Made by a program: the position numbers and the translations under genes
From: Bariatricus massiliensis
GTDB taxonomy: Bacteria; Bacillota; Clostridia; Lachnospirales; Lachnospiraceae
Reading direction: 5' to 3'
DNA length: 64,000 nucleotides
Assembly: GCF_900086725.1 (NCBI RefSeq)
Contig: NZ_LT574837.1
Coordinates: 373,802 to 437,801, forward strand
Notes under the pieces: generated by a model
Databases searched by the model: none
Seen by the model: only the letters and a program-made list of their open reading frames with translations
What the model was told of the DNA's origin: nothing
In this document: positions 17,210 through 25,606 of the stretch, piece after piece
Layout of the letters: each line of letters starts with the position of its first letter
Position numbering within the stretch: the stretch's first letter is position 1

Positions 17210-17439
17210 TAATCCTCGCTGTTTAATTCTTTCTGTAATGCTTTAAGGAGTGCCGCCGCTTCATCAGCGTTCAGCGTGATTCCCTTGCCGCACTTTTCAC
17301 GGTTCGGGGAAAAGCTGCGGATGTCATACTTCGGCTCTTTCCCATTCCATGAAATGAGATTGATTTCCTTTGTGTAGCCACTGTCGCCCGTAGACAATAC
17401 TGCGATTTCCTTTACGATTTCATACTGGATTTCTCTCAT
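17209..17439 (-). CDS. YdbC/PC4-like ssDNA-binding protein
   Basis: 76 aa. The pattern YEIVKEIAVLSTGDSGYTKEINLISWNGKEPKYDIRSF followed by GKGITLNADEAAALLKAL matches the YdbC family, which has a PC4-like fold that binds single-stranded DNA. It is a common companion of mobilization genes and probably coats or processes the transferred strand (inference). It lies between parB and the 87-aa gene, with TAATG coupling to the latter. Confidence 0.75.
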   Translation of the reverse strand: MREIQYEIVKEIAVLSTGDSGYTKEINLISWNGKEPKYDIRSFSPNREKCGKGITLNADEAAALLKALQKELNSED

Positions 17440-17484
17440 TCTCCATACCTCAACTCTCTGTATTTACTTCCCGAAAAAAGAAGA

Positions 17485-18339
17485 TTAGCGGCTGTCACGG
17501 TTGCGTTTCCTCTGCAACTCACGCTCCAAAAGTTTGATGATGGTTTCCTCCATCTGCTTCGGCGTTGTGTTCTTCGGAAAGTATTTTTTCAGCTTGCTTG
17601 TGTTGATTTTCAAGGTTTCTTTCTGGTTGCCCTTTTCCTCCGTCATAATCGCAAATATCGTATCCATGTCAAGCCGCCCGCTCTGGCTTAACTGTTTCAT
17701 CCGCTGTGCCTGTGAGAGTGAGGGCGTTGCTTCTTCGCTCTCCATCGTGGCAAAGAGGTTTTCCTGCTCGTCTTTCTTCAAGAAGGACAGTTCCACCGCA
17801 GGCGTGAGGGCGATTTTCCCCTCGTCCACCATCTGCAAAATCGGCGGTATCAGTTCCGTCAGGCGGATAAAACGCTGCACGGTCATCCTGCCCACGCCGA
17901 AGCCCTGTGCCACCTTGTCGTCCGTCCGCAACTTCGTCACAACTTGTGACGAGGTTAAGTCTGTGCGGAAACCCTGCCGCTTCATGGCTTCGGATTTCAT
18001 CTTGTAAGCAAACGCCCGCTCCGATGGCAGGATATTCTCACGCTGCAAATTGCTGTCTACAAGGGTGATGATGGCTCGGTCACGGTCTAAGGGCAGGACA
18101 AACGCAGGCACGGTATTTATCCCTGCAAGTTCAGAAGCACGGACACGCCGCTGTCCTGCAATCACTTCATAACCGTCCCCGTCCTCTTTCGGGCGTGTGA
18201 TTATCGGCGTGACAATGCCAAATTCCTTGATGCTTTCCGCTAACTCTGACAGTGTTTCATCTTCTGCCACATGAAACGGATTGTCGGGGAACGGGTACAA
18301 GTCTTTGGTCTTTAACACCTTAAAATCCTGTTTCTTCAT
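17485..18339 (-). CDS. parB: ParB/RepB-family protein of element A
   Basis: 284 aa. ParB N-domain motifs are clear: LYPFPDNPFHV, ELAESIKEFGIVTPII, YEVIAGQRRVRASELAG and NLQRENILPSERAFAYK. A helix-turn-helix follows (QGFGVGRMTVQRFIRLTEL). No parA accompanies it within element A; the ICE has its own parA/parB pair at 40.7-42.4 kb. It may act in replication, segregation of the circular form, or as a regulator. It ends KRNRDSR, similar to the ADRDSR end of the ICE ParB. Confidence 0.85.
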   Translation of the reverse strand: MKKQDFKVLKTKDLYPFPDNPFHVAEDETLSELAESIKEFGIVTPIITRPKEDGDGYEVIAGQRRVRASELAGINTVPAFVLPLDRDRAIITLVDSNLQRENILPSERAFAYKMKSEAMKRQGFRTDLTSSQVVTKLRTDDKVAQGFGVGRMTVQRFIRLTELIPPILQMVDEGKIALTPAVELSFLKKDEQENLFATMESEEATPSLSQAQRMKQLSQSGRLDMDTIFAIMTEEKGNQKETLKINTSKLKKYFPKNTTPKQMEETIIKLLERELQRKRNRDSR

Positions 18340-18347
18340 TCACATAT

Positions 18348-19313
18348 CTACCTTTCTTTCGCTCTGCTTCTATGATTTTTCTGCAATTCTTCCAACACTT
18401 CGGGCGGTATTTTTGACAGCAGCCGCCCCATCTGCTCGTTGGTTCTCTGCAATTCAAATATCTTCTGATTCGCTTTCTGCACCTTTAGTTCCTGCTCGTA
18501 CTTTTCATCACGCATACGCCCCGCATAGTCTGATTCCTGCCCAATTCTCTCTTTCAAACTGTCGATATACGCCTGCTGTTTCCCGATTTCCTTAGAGAAT
18601 TTCTCCACGTCTGGCAGCCATGCAGAGAGTAAATCTAACGCTTTATCCCTTTTCTTCCCTGCGTTAAAGGCGTTGATGTCGGATAGGGCAGACACGATTT
18701 CTTCATACTGTTTATCAAGCCTGCCGCCTAATTTATAGAGCCATGTGGGGACGTGTTTCCGCTTGGTTTCCATTGAGGACTGCCCCCGTTCAAGCTGATT
18801 CCACCGTGAGGACATCCGCTCATGGTAGGCGGTCTGCCACTCGGATAATGATTTCTGGTTGCCTAAGATAGCTTTCGCTGACAGCTTATTGTCTGGCGTA
18901 ATCGGCACAAAGCAGAGGTGCATATGGGGCGTTCTCTCGTCCATATGGACGACAGCGGAGAGGATATTCTGCTTTCCAACACGCTCCGAAATGAAGTCAA
19001 GAGCCGTCTGGAAATACGCTTTTTGTTCTTCGGGCGGTAACTGGTTCATAAATTCTGGTGAAGCTGTGATGAGCGTTTCCACCATCATCACGCTGTCTTT
19101 CCTTGTCCTGCACCCCGCTTCGGCTACCATGCGGTTAATCTCTTTCTTGTAGGTGTACTTTGGTGGTGCTATGAGATGGTAATTGTTTTTAGAGCGTTCC
19201 ATATCTATATCTGGGTTGCTTTTGTAGGCTTCTTTCTTCCGCTCGTTGTGGCGTTCACAAGCCGCAACGCCGCCCGCTTTTCGTTTCTGGAAACGCAGGA
19301 TTGCATAAGGCAT
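18348..19313 (-). CDS. MobV-family relaxase of element A
   Basis: 321 aa. It would nick the element's oriT for mobilization by a helper ICE. It opens MPYAILRFQKRKAGGVAACERHNERKK, and the metal and catalytic motif HMDERTPHMH (H123 to H132) is the hallmark of MobV (PF01076). The C-terminal 100 residues are coiled coil. ATG 19,313 has AGGAGG nine bases upstream. The frame stays open to 19,484, but that extension reads through the GC-rich repeats and is not expected to be translated. Confidence 0.9.
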   Translation of the reverse strand: MPYAILRFQKRKAGGVAACERHNERKKEAYKSNPDIDMERSKNNYHLIAPPKYTYKKEINRMVAEAGCRTRKDSVMMVETLITASPEFMNQLPPEEQKAYFQTALDFISERVGKQNILSAVVHMDERTPHMHLCFVPITPDNKLSAKAILGNQKSLSEWQTAYHERMSSRWNQLERGQSSMETKRKHVPTWLYKLGGRLDKQYEEIVSALSDINAFNAGKKRDKALDLLSAWLPDVEKFSKEIGKQQAYIDSLKERIGQESDYAGRMRDEKYEQELKVQKANQKIFELQRTNEQMGRLLSKIPPEVLEELQKNHRSRAKER

Positions 19314-19355
19314 AGGCGGATTCCTCCTTTCTTTCGGCGGGTGACCGTCCTTTGG

Positions 19356-19897
19356 GGTGACAGCGGTGACGGTGGTGACAGCAGTTTTGGGATACCCCCT
19401 GCCGACTGCCGCAACTGTCACCCTCACCCCCTGCATGACGGTCATGTCGATGATGACGGTGTTTTTGGGATACCCCCCTCGCAAGAGCCGTCACCGTCAT
19501 GCCGCCATTCTTTTATCCGAAGCCGTAAGGCGTAGGATAGCAGGGCACAGCCCTGCCTTAAGGGAGTCCAGAGGGAACGTCTGGCACACGACTTTGCAGG
19601 GCAAAGTGTAGTGTGTTACACCCTGTAAACGCAGTCGGAAAAATCGGAATGATTTTTCTGACCGCAGGGGTGGTTTTACACGACCGAAAAGGGCGAGTAA
19701 ATCTCACGCCTGCATTTTGCGTTTACGGGGTGTTCTCCCGTAGGGATGACAGCGGCAGGGTATCCTAAAATCACTGTCACCACCGTCACTGCTGTCACCC
19801 GCAGGGCAGAGCCGCCAGCTTTACATGGCTTTAAGCGTCAATGACAGTAACAGGGGGGTATCCTAATATCGCTGTCACCACCATCACCGCTGTCACC
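19356..19897. repeat. Inverted GGTGACAGC repeats between the MobV and ATPase genes
   Basis: A 26-bp unit beginning GGTGACAGCGGTGACGG occurs at 19,356-19,381 (plus), 19,774-19,799 (minus, one mismatch) and 19,872-19,897 (minus, one mismatch). A looser copy lies near 19,430-19,475. Each is followed by a TTTTNGGATACCCCC-like tail. Units at the two sides face each other across about 380 bases. Position ahead of the relaxase suggests an oriT or replication origin. The right-most unit encodes the end of the ATPase (GDSGDGGDSD). No gene is visible from 19,500 to 19,837. Confidence 0.7.
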
Positions 19898-20863
19898 CGC
19901 CCTCCTTGCAAGGGCAATCCGCCTGCCGTCTTTCCTGCGGCTGTACTGGTAGCAGATACGGTTCTCGCTTAAAAATGTGGTGCGGTATTCATTCAGCCAT
20001 TTCGTAATCACCGTGGGTATGGTTTCCGTTTCCCCCATAGCGGCTAACAGTTCCGTTGCCGTGCCTATCCATTCTTCCTTATCCCTCATAAAATCCACCA
20101 ACCGAAAAAGGACATCTGGTATCGTTTCTTTCGCAAGCTGCTCCTGCGTTTTCCGCTCCACAAGCTCCCAACGGCAATCACGGAAACGCAGCGTGTATTC
20201 CTGATAAGGCGTGTCCCTGCCCGTCACATACAGCTTGGCGGTGTCAGACGCACGTTTCTCCTTTTCCAGAACAAAGGTAGCGTCCGCACTCCCCGTTAAT
20301 CCTGTCGTCCCAGACACCTTGTTGAACACGTCGCTGTCATTCTGCTTTCGGATGTGGTGTACGACAATGACCGCCAGAGAGTGCCTGTCGGCAAAGTCTT
20401 TGATGAGGGAGATGTCCCCATAGTCGCTTGCATAGGCATTGTCTTTTGAAGCTGTACGGACTTTCTGCAAGGTATCAATGACAATGAGCCTGCTGTCTGG
20501 GTAATCTTTCAGATAATCTTCAAGCTGCACGATAAGACCGTCTGACAGCTTGCAGCTTGCCACGGCAAAGTGGAGCCGCCCGCTTGCTTCGTCCGTCAAA
20601 CGAAATAACCTGTCCTGTATGCGGCAGAACGTGTCCTCAAGGCAGAGGTAAAGCACATCGCCCTCCATTGTCGGCATATCCCATAAAGGGATTCCCTGCG
20701 ACACGCATAAGCATAGCTTCAGCATGAGCCAGCTTTTGCCTATCTTCTGTGAGCCGCAGAACAGCGATAAGCCTGTCGGGATAAGGCTGTCCACCACAAA
20801 GGATGGTTTCTCAAGCGGTTCATAAAGGAGCGTTTCGGCGTTGACTGTCTGTAACTTCTGCAT
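19838..20863 (-). CDS. RecA/RepA-like AAA_25 ATPase of element A
   Basis: 341 aa. Walker A is GSQKIGKS (37-44), Walker B RLIVIDTLQKV, and VIVVHHIRKQ with GLTGSADATFVL complete a RepA/KaiC-like ATPase. It is the counterpart of the element B ATPase at 562-1,620 but much diverged. The likely role is replicative helicase or initiator for the circular intermediate (inference). AAAGGAGG lies just before ATG 20,863. The last 25 residues derive from the GC-rich repeat unit, so the original stop may have been lost. Confidence 0.75.
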   Translation of the reverse strand: MQKLQTVNAETLLYEPLEKPSFVVDSLIPTGLSLFCGSQKIGKSWLMLKLCLCVSQGIPLWDMPTMEGDVLYLCLEDTFCRIQDRLFRLTDEASGRLHFAVASCKLSDGLIVQLEDYLKDYPDSRLIVIDTLQKVRTASKDNAYASDYGDISLIKDFADRHSLAVIVVHHIRKQNDSDVFNKVSGTTGLTGSADATFVLEKEKRASDTAKLYVTGRDTPYQEYTLRFRDCRWELVERKTQEQLAKETIPDVLFRLVDFMRDKEEWIGTATELLAAMGETETIPTVITKWLNEYRTTFLSENRICYQYSRRKDGRRIALARRAGDSGDGGDSDIRIPPCYCH

Positions 20864-20906
20864 GGCTTTCCTCCTTTCGGGCGGTGTCTTTGTTTTCGTT
20901 GCACAT
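20820..20906 (-). CDS. Possible 28-aa upstream ORF overlapping the ATPase start
   Basis: ATG 20,906 has a near-perfect AAGGAGG nine bases upstream, and the ORF (MCNENKDTARKEESH...) runs over the ATPase start to TGA at 20,820. It may couple translation of the ATPase to upstream ribosomes. There is no recognisable product; support is the ribosome binding site alone. Confidence 0.35.
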   Translation of the reverse strand: MCNENKDTARKEESHAEVTDSQRRNAPL

Positions 20907-21017
20907 AGGCGTTGACCTCCTTAAAAATAGATTTACTCCCACGGAAAAAAGTGAGAGTATGTAATGCCGCCAATCCCACACAAATAAAAAACAGATTTCT
21001 TTTTCGGGCGGTGTCGG

Positions 21018-21492
21018 TCACGGTTGGAGATATTTCTTCAATTTCCGCCTTTACTTTCTCCTTTGCAATCGCAACAGATTTCTGTATTGCCGAAGCGGTG
21101 CAATGCTCCATAGCGGCGATTTGGTAAAAATTGAACTCATACTCGTAGTAGAGCAGGAAACGCCGCCTTTGTATCTCTGGAAGGCTCCCAACCGCCTTAT
21201 AGAGCGTTTCATTCCGTTCTTCCTCAACCATGCGTTCATCAAGGCTCTTAGGCACACGCAACGCCCGTCTGTAAAGGGTTTCGTCCCATACCTCGTTAAA
21301 CTCCCTGTGCCGCTCGTCCCATTAGAAAAGATTCCTGTTCCTGCGCTCCATCTGCCGAAACTCCATAAAGAACTGTTCCGACACTTCCAACTCGTGGGAT
21401 TTGCCCTGCCCGTCCTTAAAGCTGATAAAATACCTTGTGCCGCTTTCCGTGGATTCCTCCCGAAGCGTGTATGCCTTAACCCTGTATGCCAT
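21018..21492 (-). pseudogene. Sigma-70-like regulator broken by an in-frame stop
   Basis: Starting at ATG 21,492 (AGGAGG upstream) the frame reads MAYRVKAYTLREEST ... MERRNRNLF, then meets TAA at 21,322-21,324. It continues in the same frame with WDERHREFNEVWDETLYRRALRVP and a region-4-like helix-turn-helix (YQIAAMEHCTASAIQKSVAIAKEKV). The family I recall has glutamine codons at the stop position, so CAA to TAA is likely. The C-terminus may carry a second lesion: shifting frame near 21,030 gives KKYLQP and a stop at 21,018, whereas the present frame runs on into the ATPase gene. Confidence 0.7.
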
Positions 21493-21575
21493 CCTGTTGT
21501 CCTCCTGCAAAAAATGAGTGAGGGGATTTCCATCCCTCACCCAGTAGCCCGCAGGATGGCAGGCTGTTTTAGAAG

Positions 21576-22001
21576 CTATAAAATTTTCCGCAGCTTCTTC
21601 CGCAGATGGTCTAACCTCGCATAGATGGCACCAGTCGTCAAATGCACAAGCGGGGCAATCTCCTTTGTGGAATACCCCTGCATTTTCAGCAGGACGATTT
21701 TCAAGGTACGCCCGTCCACCGTGACTAATACTTGATAGAGATTTTCGCTCTCAATCTCTTCCAGTAACTCCGCAACCGTACCCACTTCCGCCTGCCGCTC
21801 CCTGCCTGCCATGTCCTCAAGATATTCCGCAACGTCATTCGTCCATCGGTAAAACCGCCTGTTGGAATTGAAGTCTGCCCTGTCCGCCATGCGTATCTGC
21901 TCAATGGTCGCTTCATCAACGCCGCACTCACGCAGCAGCTTTTCCTCCGCTTCTTTCCAGATACGCCATTTCCTGTCCTCCCGTCCGTGGTTGTATGCCA
22001 T
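21576..22001 (-). CDS. Sigma-70 region 4-like protein of element A
   Basis: 141 aa. The C-terminal helix-turn-helix MQGYSTKEIAPLVHLTTGAIYARLDHLRKKLRKI resembles sigma region 4. The N-terminal part is charged and helical. ATG 22,001 has GGAGG eight bases upstream. It lies between the sigma factor and the broken sigma-like gene, so element A has three such regulators in a row, one disrupted. Confidence 0.7.
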   Translation of the reverse strand: MAYNHGREDRKWRIWKEAEEKLLRECGVDEATIEQIRMADRADFNSNRRFYRWTNDVAEYLEDMAGRERQAEVGTVAELLEEIESENLYQVLVTVDGRTLKIVLLKMQGYSTKEIAPLVHLTTGAIYARLDHLRKKLRKIL

Positions 22002-22095
22002 TCTTACTTCCTCCAATCAGAATTGATTGAGAGGGCAGAGAAAAGCCCCCTCATCTTCCCAAAGGAAAAAACAAGGGGGCTGAACGCCTTAAATT

Positions 22096-22608
22096 TTAAT
22101 TTTCTATTATCTTTCTTAGTTTTATTAGGATTCTGGCTTTGCGTTTGTTTACAACGCTCTGGGTTATGCCCAACCTCGCCCCGACTTCACGCTCGGAAAG
22201 TCCGTCAAAAAAGATTGCCTGTATCAGCTCCTGTTCACTATCCGACAGCAAAGGCAGGGCGGCTTTCAGCCTGTCCACCATGACCGCATTGACAACGGTT
22301 TCTGCAATGTCCACCGCTTCATCAGTGATAAAGTCCAGAGGATTCCCCTCGCTGTCCGTAAATCCGTCGAGAGATAGCAGTCTATTCTTTGTATCTAATT
22401 TTTGCAGATAACGCCACCGTTCCTTGTCACGGTAGAAGTCTGTGTATTGCTCCCTCACGACTTCAAGCAGACAGCCTTGAATGGGGATAAACAGCTTGTC
22501 CATATAGGTCTGGTCGGATTCCCTGCAACGGCAGAACTCCGTGTAGGATAATTCCACATAGCCGCCACTTTCTCTGATATATACCTTTCTTGGTGCATAT
22601 TTCACCAT
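22096..22608 (-). CDS. RNA polymerase sigma-70 family factor of element A
   Basis: 170 aa. It starts MVKYAPRKVYIRESGGYVEL with GGGAGGT upstream of ATG 22,608. Residues 105-170 (LKAALPLLSDSEQELIQAIFFDGLSEREVGARLGITQSVVNKRKARIL) are a clear region 4 helix-turn-helix. Homologues lie downstream of tet genes in Tn916-like elements, where an Orf7-type sigma factor drives transfer genes. A similar role here, activating mobilization or recombinase genes, is inferred. Confidence 0.8.
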   Translation of the reverse strand: MVKYAPRKVYIRESGGYVELSYTEFCRCRESDQTYMDKLFIPIQGCLLEVVREQYTDFYRDKERWRYLQKLDTKNRLLSLDGFTDSEGNPLDFITDEAVDIAETVVNAVMVDRLKAALPLLSDSEQELIQAIFFDGLSEREVGARLGITQSVVNKRKARILIKLRKIIEN

Positions 22609-22926
22609 AAATACCTCCCATCTGAATTTTTGAAATGTAAAAAATCCAGATGGAGAGGCGGAGAACGACACCGCATATCAGAAACAGCCCTACGGCACTT
22701 TCCAACAAAAATCGACAAAAGAAAAACCGCAAAGGCTCTGTGACCTTTACGGTTATAGGAAATAGTAATTCTATTGTATGGAGATTGTACTTCTACTTTC
22801 AAGGTGAGAAGTACCGTTGCACTGGCAGAAATTTTTTTAACTGGTTTCCTGCCGTTCTCTGATATGCTATGTATTGATAAATTTTGCTTCGTATGAGCAG
22901 ATAGATAACTGCCCGAAAAAAGGACA

Positions 22927-22965
22927 TAAAAAAATCCCTCCAAATTTAAAAACAAATTCAGAGGG
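22927..22965 (-). terminator. Terminator-like hairpin between the KTR and sigma genes
   Basis: On the minus strand CCCTCTGAATTT pairs with AAATTTGGAGGG and runs into ATTTTTTT. It should reduce read-through from the tet(O) unit into the sigma gene. The remaining 22,609-22,926 shows no gene and may hold the sigma gene promoter. Confidence 0.6.
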
Positions 22966-23043
22966 TAATTTAGGGTATAACAAAATAACCCACCCGAATA
23001 TCGTTTTTTTTATTTGGTGAGTTTGTTCTTTCAAATACGAAAC

Positions 23044-23090
23044 AAAAAGAGCCGATGATTCGTGAATTGTTCCACAATTTCATCGGCTCT
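23044..23090 (-). terminator. Terminator after the KTR gene
   Basis: AGAGCCGATGA and TCATCGGCTCT form an 11-bp perfect stem followed on the minus strand by TTTTTGTTT, starting five bases after the KTR stop codon. Confidence 0.8.
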
Positions 23091-23095
23091 GCGTC

Positions 23096-23269
23096 TTAAG
23101 CGTCTGGCTCTTTGATGACAGTTATCTTCAAGTTGTCAACTTTAATCAATCTTTCTTGTCTGCATTTTGGACAATAAAGGGGATAATTCTCCAAAACAGT
23201 GTCCTTCCTAATTTTATTACGGGTTTTGCTCCCACAAACAGGACACAATATCCATTCGCATTTCATCAT
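23096..23269 (-). CDS. Cysteine-rich KTR domain protein
   Basis: 57 aa with two CxxC knuckles (CPVCGSKTR and CPKCRQE), ending TVIKEPDA. This is the small KTR protein found directly downstream of tet(M)/tet(O)-type genes in Tn916 relatives. It is separated from the tet(O) stop by about 50 bases and should be co-transcribed. ATG 23,269 or 23,266 can serve as start. It probably folds as a zinc ribbon; role unknown. Confidence 0.85.
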   Translation of the reverse strand: MMKCEWILCPVCGSKTRNKIRKDTVLENYPLYCPKCRQERLIKVDNLKITVIKEPDA

Positions 23270-23320
23270 AATTAGTCTCTAATCCTTTCAAATCTCATTT
23301 TATATGACTTTTGCAAGCTG

Positions 23321-25240
23321 TTAAGCTAACTTGTGGAACATATGCCGAACCTTATCTATACGGCTATTCGGGCGGCGGGGTTGGCAAATAAATTTACCAA
23401 TAGCTGGCTGGTATCCTTTTAACTCTGTCAAGCAGACTCCCTGCCCATTTGTGAAATAAGTTAAATCGTTCCTGTATTCTTGAATACATCTAGCAGGGAT
23501 TTCTCCTTTCAGAATGACCTCGTCATTCTTTATCTGAGTACTTACAATATCTGCACAATACCTTGGAGCATCATGATACGCCCGTGAGAGATATTCCTGC
23601 GGTGCATAAATTTCAAAGTGGAGATATGGCTCTAATAGTTCTGTCCCTGCTTTTTTTAAAGCCTGCTCCAATACGATAGGGGAAAGCAGCCGAAAGTCTG
23701 CGGGGGTACTTACAGGACTATAATACAATCCATATTCAAAACAGATTTTACAGTCTGTCACTTTCCATCCATACAGCCCCTGCTCGCAGCCATAAAGAAC
23801 CCCCTCCATAACCGCATTTTGGAACGATTGATTTAAATATCCAAGTGAAACTCTGCTTTCATACTGCACTCCGCTTCCAATAGGGAGCGGCTCTATGGAC
23901 AACCCGACAGAAGCCCAGAAAGGATTTGGCGGGACTTCTATGTGGATGGTATATTCTGCTTTTCTAAGCGGTCTTTCCATATATATAACAGTAGGCTCTT
24001 TTATTTCTGCCTCCACATGATATTTTTCCTCAAGGATGGCACAAATGACTTCCATCTGCACATTCCCCAAAAAAGAAAGTATAATCTCATGCGTTGTAGT
24101 ATCCACATAATATTTTAAAAGAGGGTCGCCATCTGAAATTTCTGTAAGTGCCCCAAGCAATATTTCCCGCTGTTCAGATTTCTTTACTGCAATCGTTGTT
24201 TGGAGCATAGGGAGAGGATTTTCAATAAATTTTCTCTGCGGCAACAGTATTTCGTTCCCCAAAATACTGTTTAGCTGCAAAACATCATTTGGTAAAATTA
24301 CAATATCACCAGAGCAGGCTGTATCGGATGAATATAATTCACCGTTTGTCGGAACACACATCTCTGTGATTTTTATTTTCTCTTTTTCAGATATTCTAAT
24401 AACATCCCTCAAATGCAATGTTCCGCTATATATACGCACATAAACAAAACGCCGCCTTTTCTCTGAATATTCAATCTTAAAAACCTGCCCGCATAGTTCA
24501 GATTGACCTTCAGGCGTTGATGAATAAAATTTACTGGCAATTACTTCTATAAGCTGCCGAATCCCCAGATTGTTTTTAGCGCTTCCGTGATAAACGGGAA
24601 ATAACGTTCCGTTTTGGAATCTCCTGTTTTCTTCCTGTTCCAGTTCTGACATTTTAAACGGTTTCCCTGACATATATTTCTCTAATAGTTCATCGTTTCC
24701 CATAATTACCGCATCCCACTGTTCCATATCGTCATTGTCCGTTACATTTATATGGGGATGCTGCCCAACCTTTTGCTTCACTATAATTTCCGAAGAAAGC
24801 TTTGCTTTCATTTCCCGATATACCATTGGCAAATCAATCCCCTCTTGGTCAATTTTATTGATGAAAAAAATTGTCGGAATCTTCATTATCTGTAGTGCAT
24901 GAAACAGTATACGGGTCTGTGCCTGTATGCCATCCTTTGCAGAAACTAATAATACTGCTCCGTCTAATACGGATAAAGAACGGTATACTTCCGCCAAAAA
25001 ATCCATATGGCCTGGCGTATCTATAATGTTGACTTTTACATCCTCCCACTGAAAAGATGTCACTGCTGTCTGGATAGTGATTCCCCTTTGACGCTCCAAA
25101 TTCATTGTATCTGTCCTTGTTGTGCCTTCATCTACGCTCCCTAGTTCTGCAATTGCACCACTGGTATACAATAAACTTTCCGTTAATGTTGTCTTTCCTG
25201 CGTCAACGTGAGCCAGAATGCCTAAGTTAATTATTTTCAT
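23321..25240 (-). CDS. tet(O): Ribosomal protection tetracycline resistance protein Tet(O)
   Basis: 639 aa, the full length for this family. It is an EF-G-like GTPase that removes tetracycline from the ribosome. The G-domain motifs are AHVDAGKTT (G1), RGITIQ (G2), DTPGH (G3) and NKID (G4). The start MKIINLGILAHVDAGK, the SVDEGTTRTDTMNLERQ segment and the end DKVRHMFHKLA match Tet(O) as I remember it, rather than Tet(M) or Tet(W). The gene looks intact. It is preceded by a promoter, short leader ORF and attenuator, and is more AT-rich than the mobilization genes around it. Confidence 0.95.
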   Translation of the reverse strand: MKIINLGILAHVDAGKTTLTESLLYTSGAIAELGSVDEGTTRTDTMNLERQRGITIQTAVTSFQWEDVKVNIIDTPGHMDFLAEVYRSLSVLDGAVLLVSAKDGIQAQTRILFHALQIMKIPTIFFINKIDQEGIDLPMVYREMKAKLSSEIIVKQKVGQHPHINVTDNDDMEQWDAVIMGNDELLEKYMSGKPFKMSELEQEENRRFQNGTLFPVYHGSAKNNLGIRQLIEVIASKFYSSTPEGQSELCGQVFKIEYSEKRRRFVYVRIYSGTLHLRDVIRISEKEKIKITEMCVPTNGELYSSDTACSGDIVILPNDVLQLNSILGNEILLPQRKFIENPLPMLQTTIAVKKSEQREILLGALTEISDGDPLLKYYVDTTTHEIILSFLGNVQMEVICAILEEKYHVEAEIKEPTVIYMERPLRKAEYTIHIEVPPNPFWASVGLSIEPLPIGSGVQYESRVSLGYLNQSFQNAVMEGVLYGCEQGLYGWKVTDCKICFEYGLYYSPVSTPADFRLLSPIVLEQALKKAGTELLEPYLHFEIYAPQEYLSRAYHDAPRYCADIVSTQIKNDEVILKGEIPARCIQEYRNDLTYFTNGQGVCLTELKGYQPAIGKFICQPRRPNSRIDKVRHMFHKLA

Positions 25241-25275
25241 GTGATTTTCCTCCTATCAACACCCAAAAAAGGGCA

Positions 25276-25353
25276 TAAAAATACCCAGTGATAAATACTC
25301 CTATCACTGGGTAAATAACTCCAATAGCCCCAAAACACTTATATGTTTTCGGG
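25276..25353 (-). promoter_or_regulatory. tet(O) transcription attenuator
   Basis: On the minus strand two hairpins precede the gene: GCCCGAAAACA...TGTTTTGGGGC (25,326-25,353), then ACCCAGTGATA...TATCACTGGGT (25,283-25,312) followed by TATTTTTATG. The second acts as a terminator in related tet(M) leaders. A further complement, CAGTTTAAGAATAC (about 25,382-25,396), can pair with the leader ORF region, giving alternative folds. Tetracycline-dependent read-through is known for tet(M) and inferred here. Confidence 0.75.
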
Positions 25354-25464
25354 CATATAAAATTACATGATAAAAGTATTCTTAAACTGGGTACAAAAAA
25401 CTAAGCCCCATATTAAAAGTGAAACGGGACTGCTACTTTTTGTTCCCACTATCAAATTGACAGT

Positions 25465-25488
25465 TTATTTAAGAATACCTTGCCGCAT
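25465..25488 (-). CDS. Short leader peptide upstream of tet(O)
   Basis: Seven codons, MRQGILK, with AAGGAG nine bases before ATG 25,488, lying about 33 bases downstream of a strong -10 box. Its codons overlap the segment that can pair with a later complement in the leader, so a stalled or slow ribosome here could change the fold. Confidence 0.5.
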   Translation of the reverse strand: MRQGILK

Positions 25489-25520
25489 ATTTATTAACTC
25501 CTTGTATAATACTGAATCTA

Positions 25521-25549
25521 ATTATATTCCTTAACCCTTTATTTGTCAA
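25521..25549 (-). promoter_or_regulatory. tet(O) promoter
   Basis: TTGACA (25,549-25,544) and TATAAT (25,526-25,521) with exactly 17 bases between, both full consensus for the housekeeping sigma factor. Confidence 0.85.
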
Positions 25550-25606
25550 GCTGACAAACTAAAGCAGAAAAAGCGGCAGGATTTCCCCCTGCCACTAATC
25601 ATCTGT

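Noticed and set aside
19313..19484. 57-residue N-terminal extension of the element A MobV relaxase
   Set aside because: It translates the GC-rich repeats; ATG 19,313 has AGGAGG and begins with the family's usual first residues.
19356..19897. CRISPR array
   Set aside because: Units are inverted, few and unevenly spaced, with no unique spacers between regular direct repeats and no cas genes.
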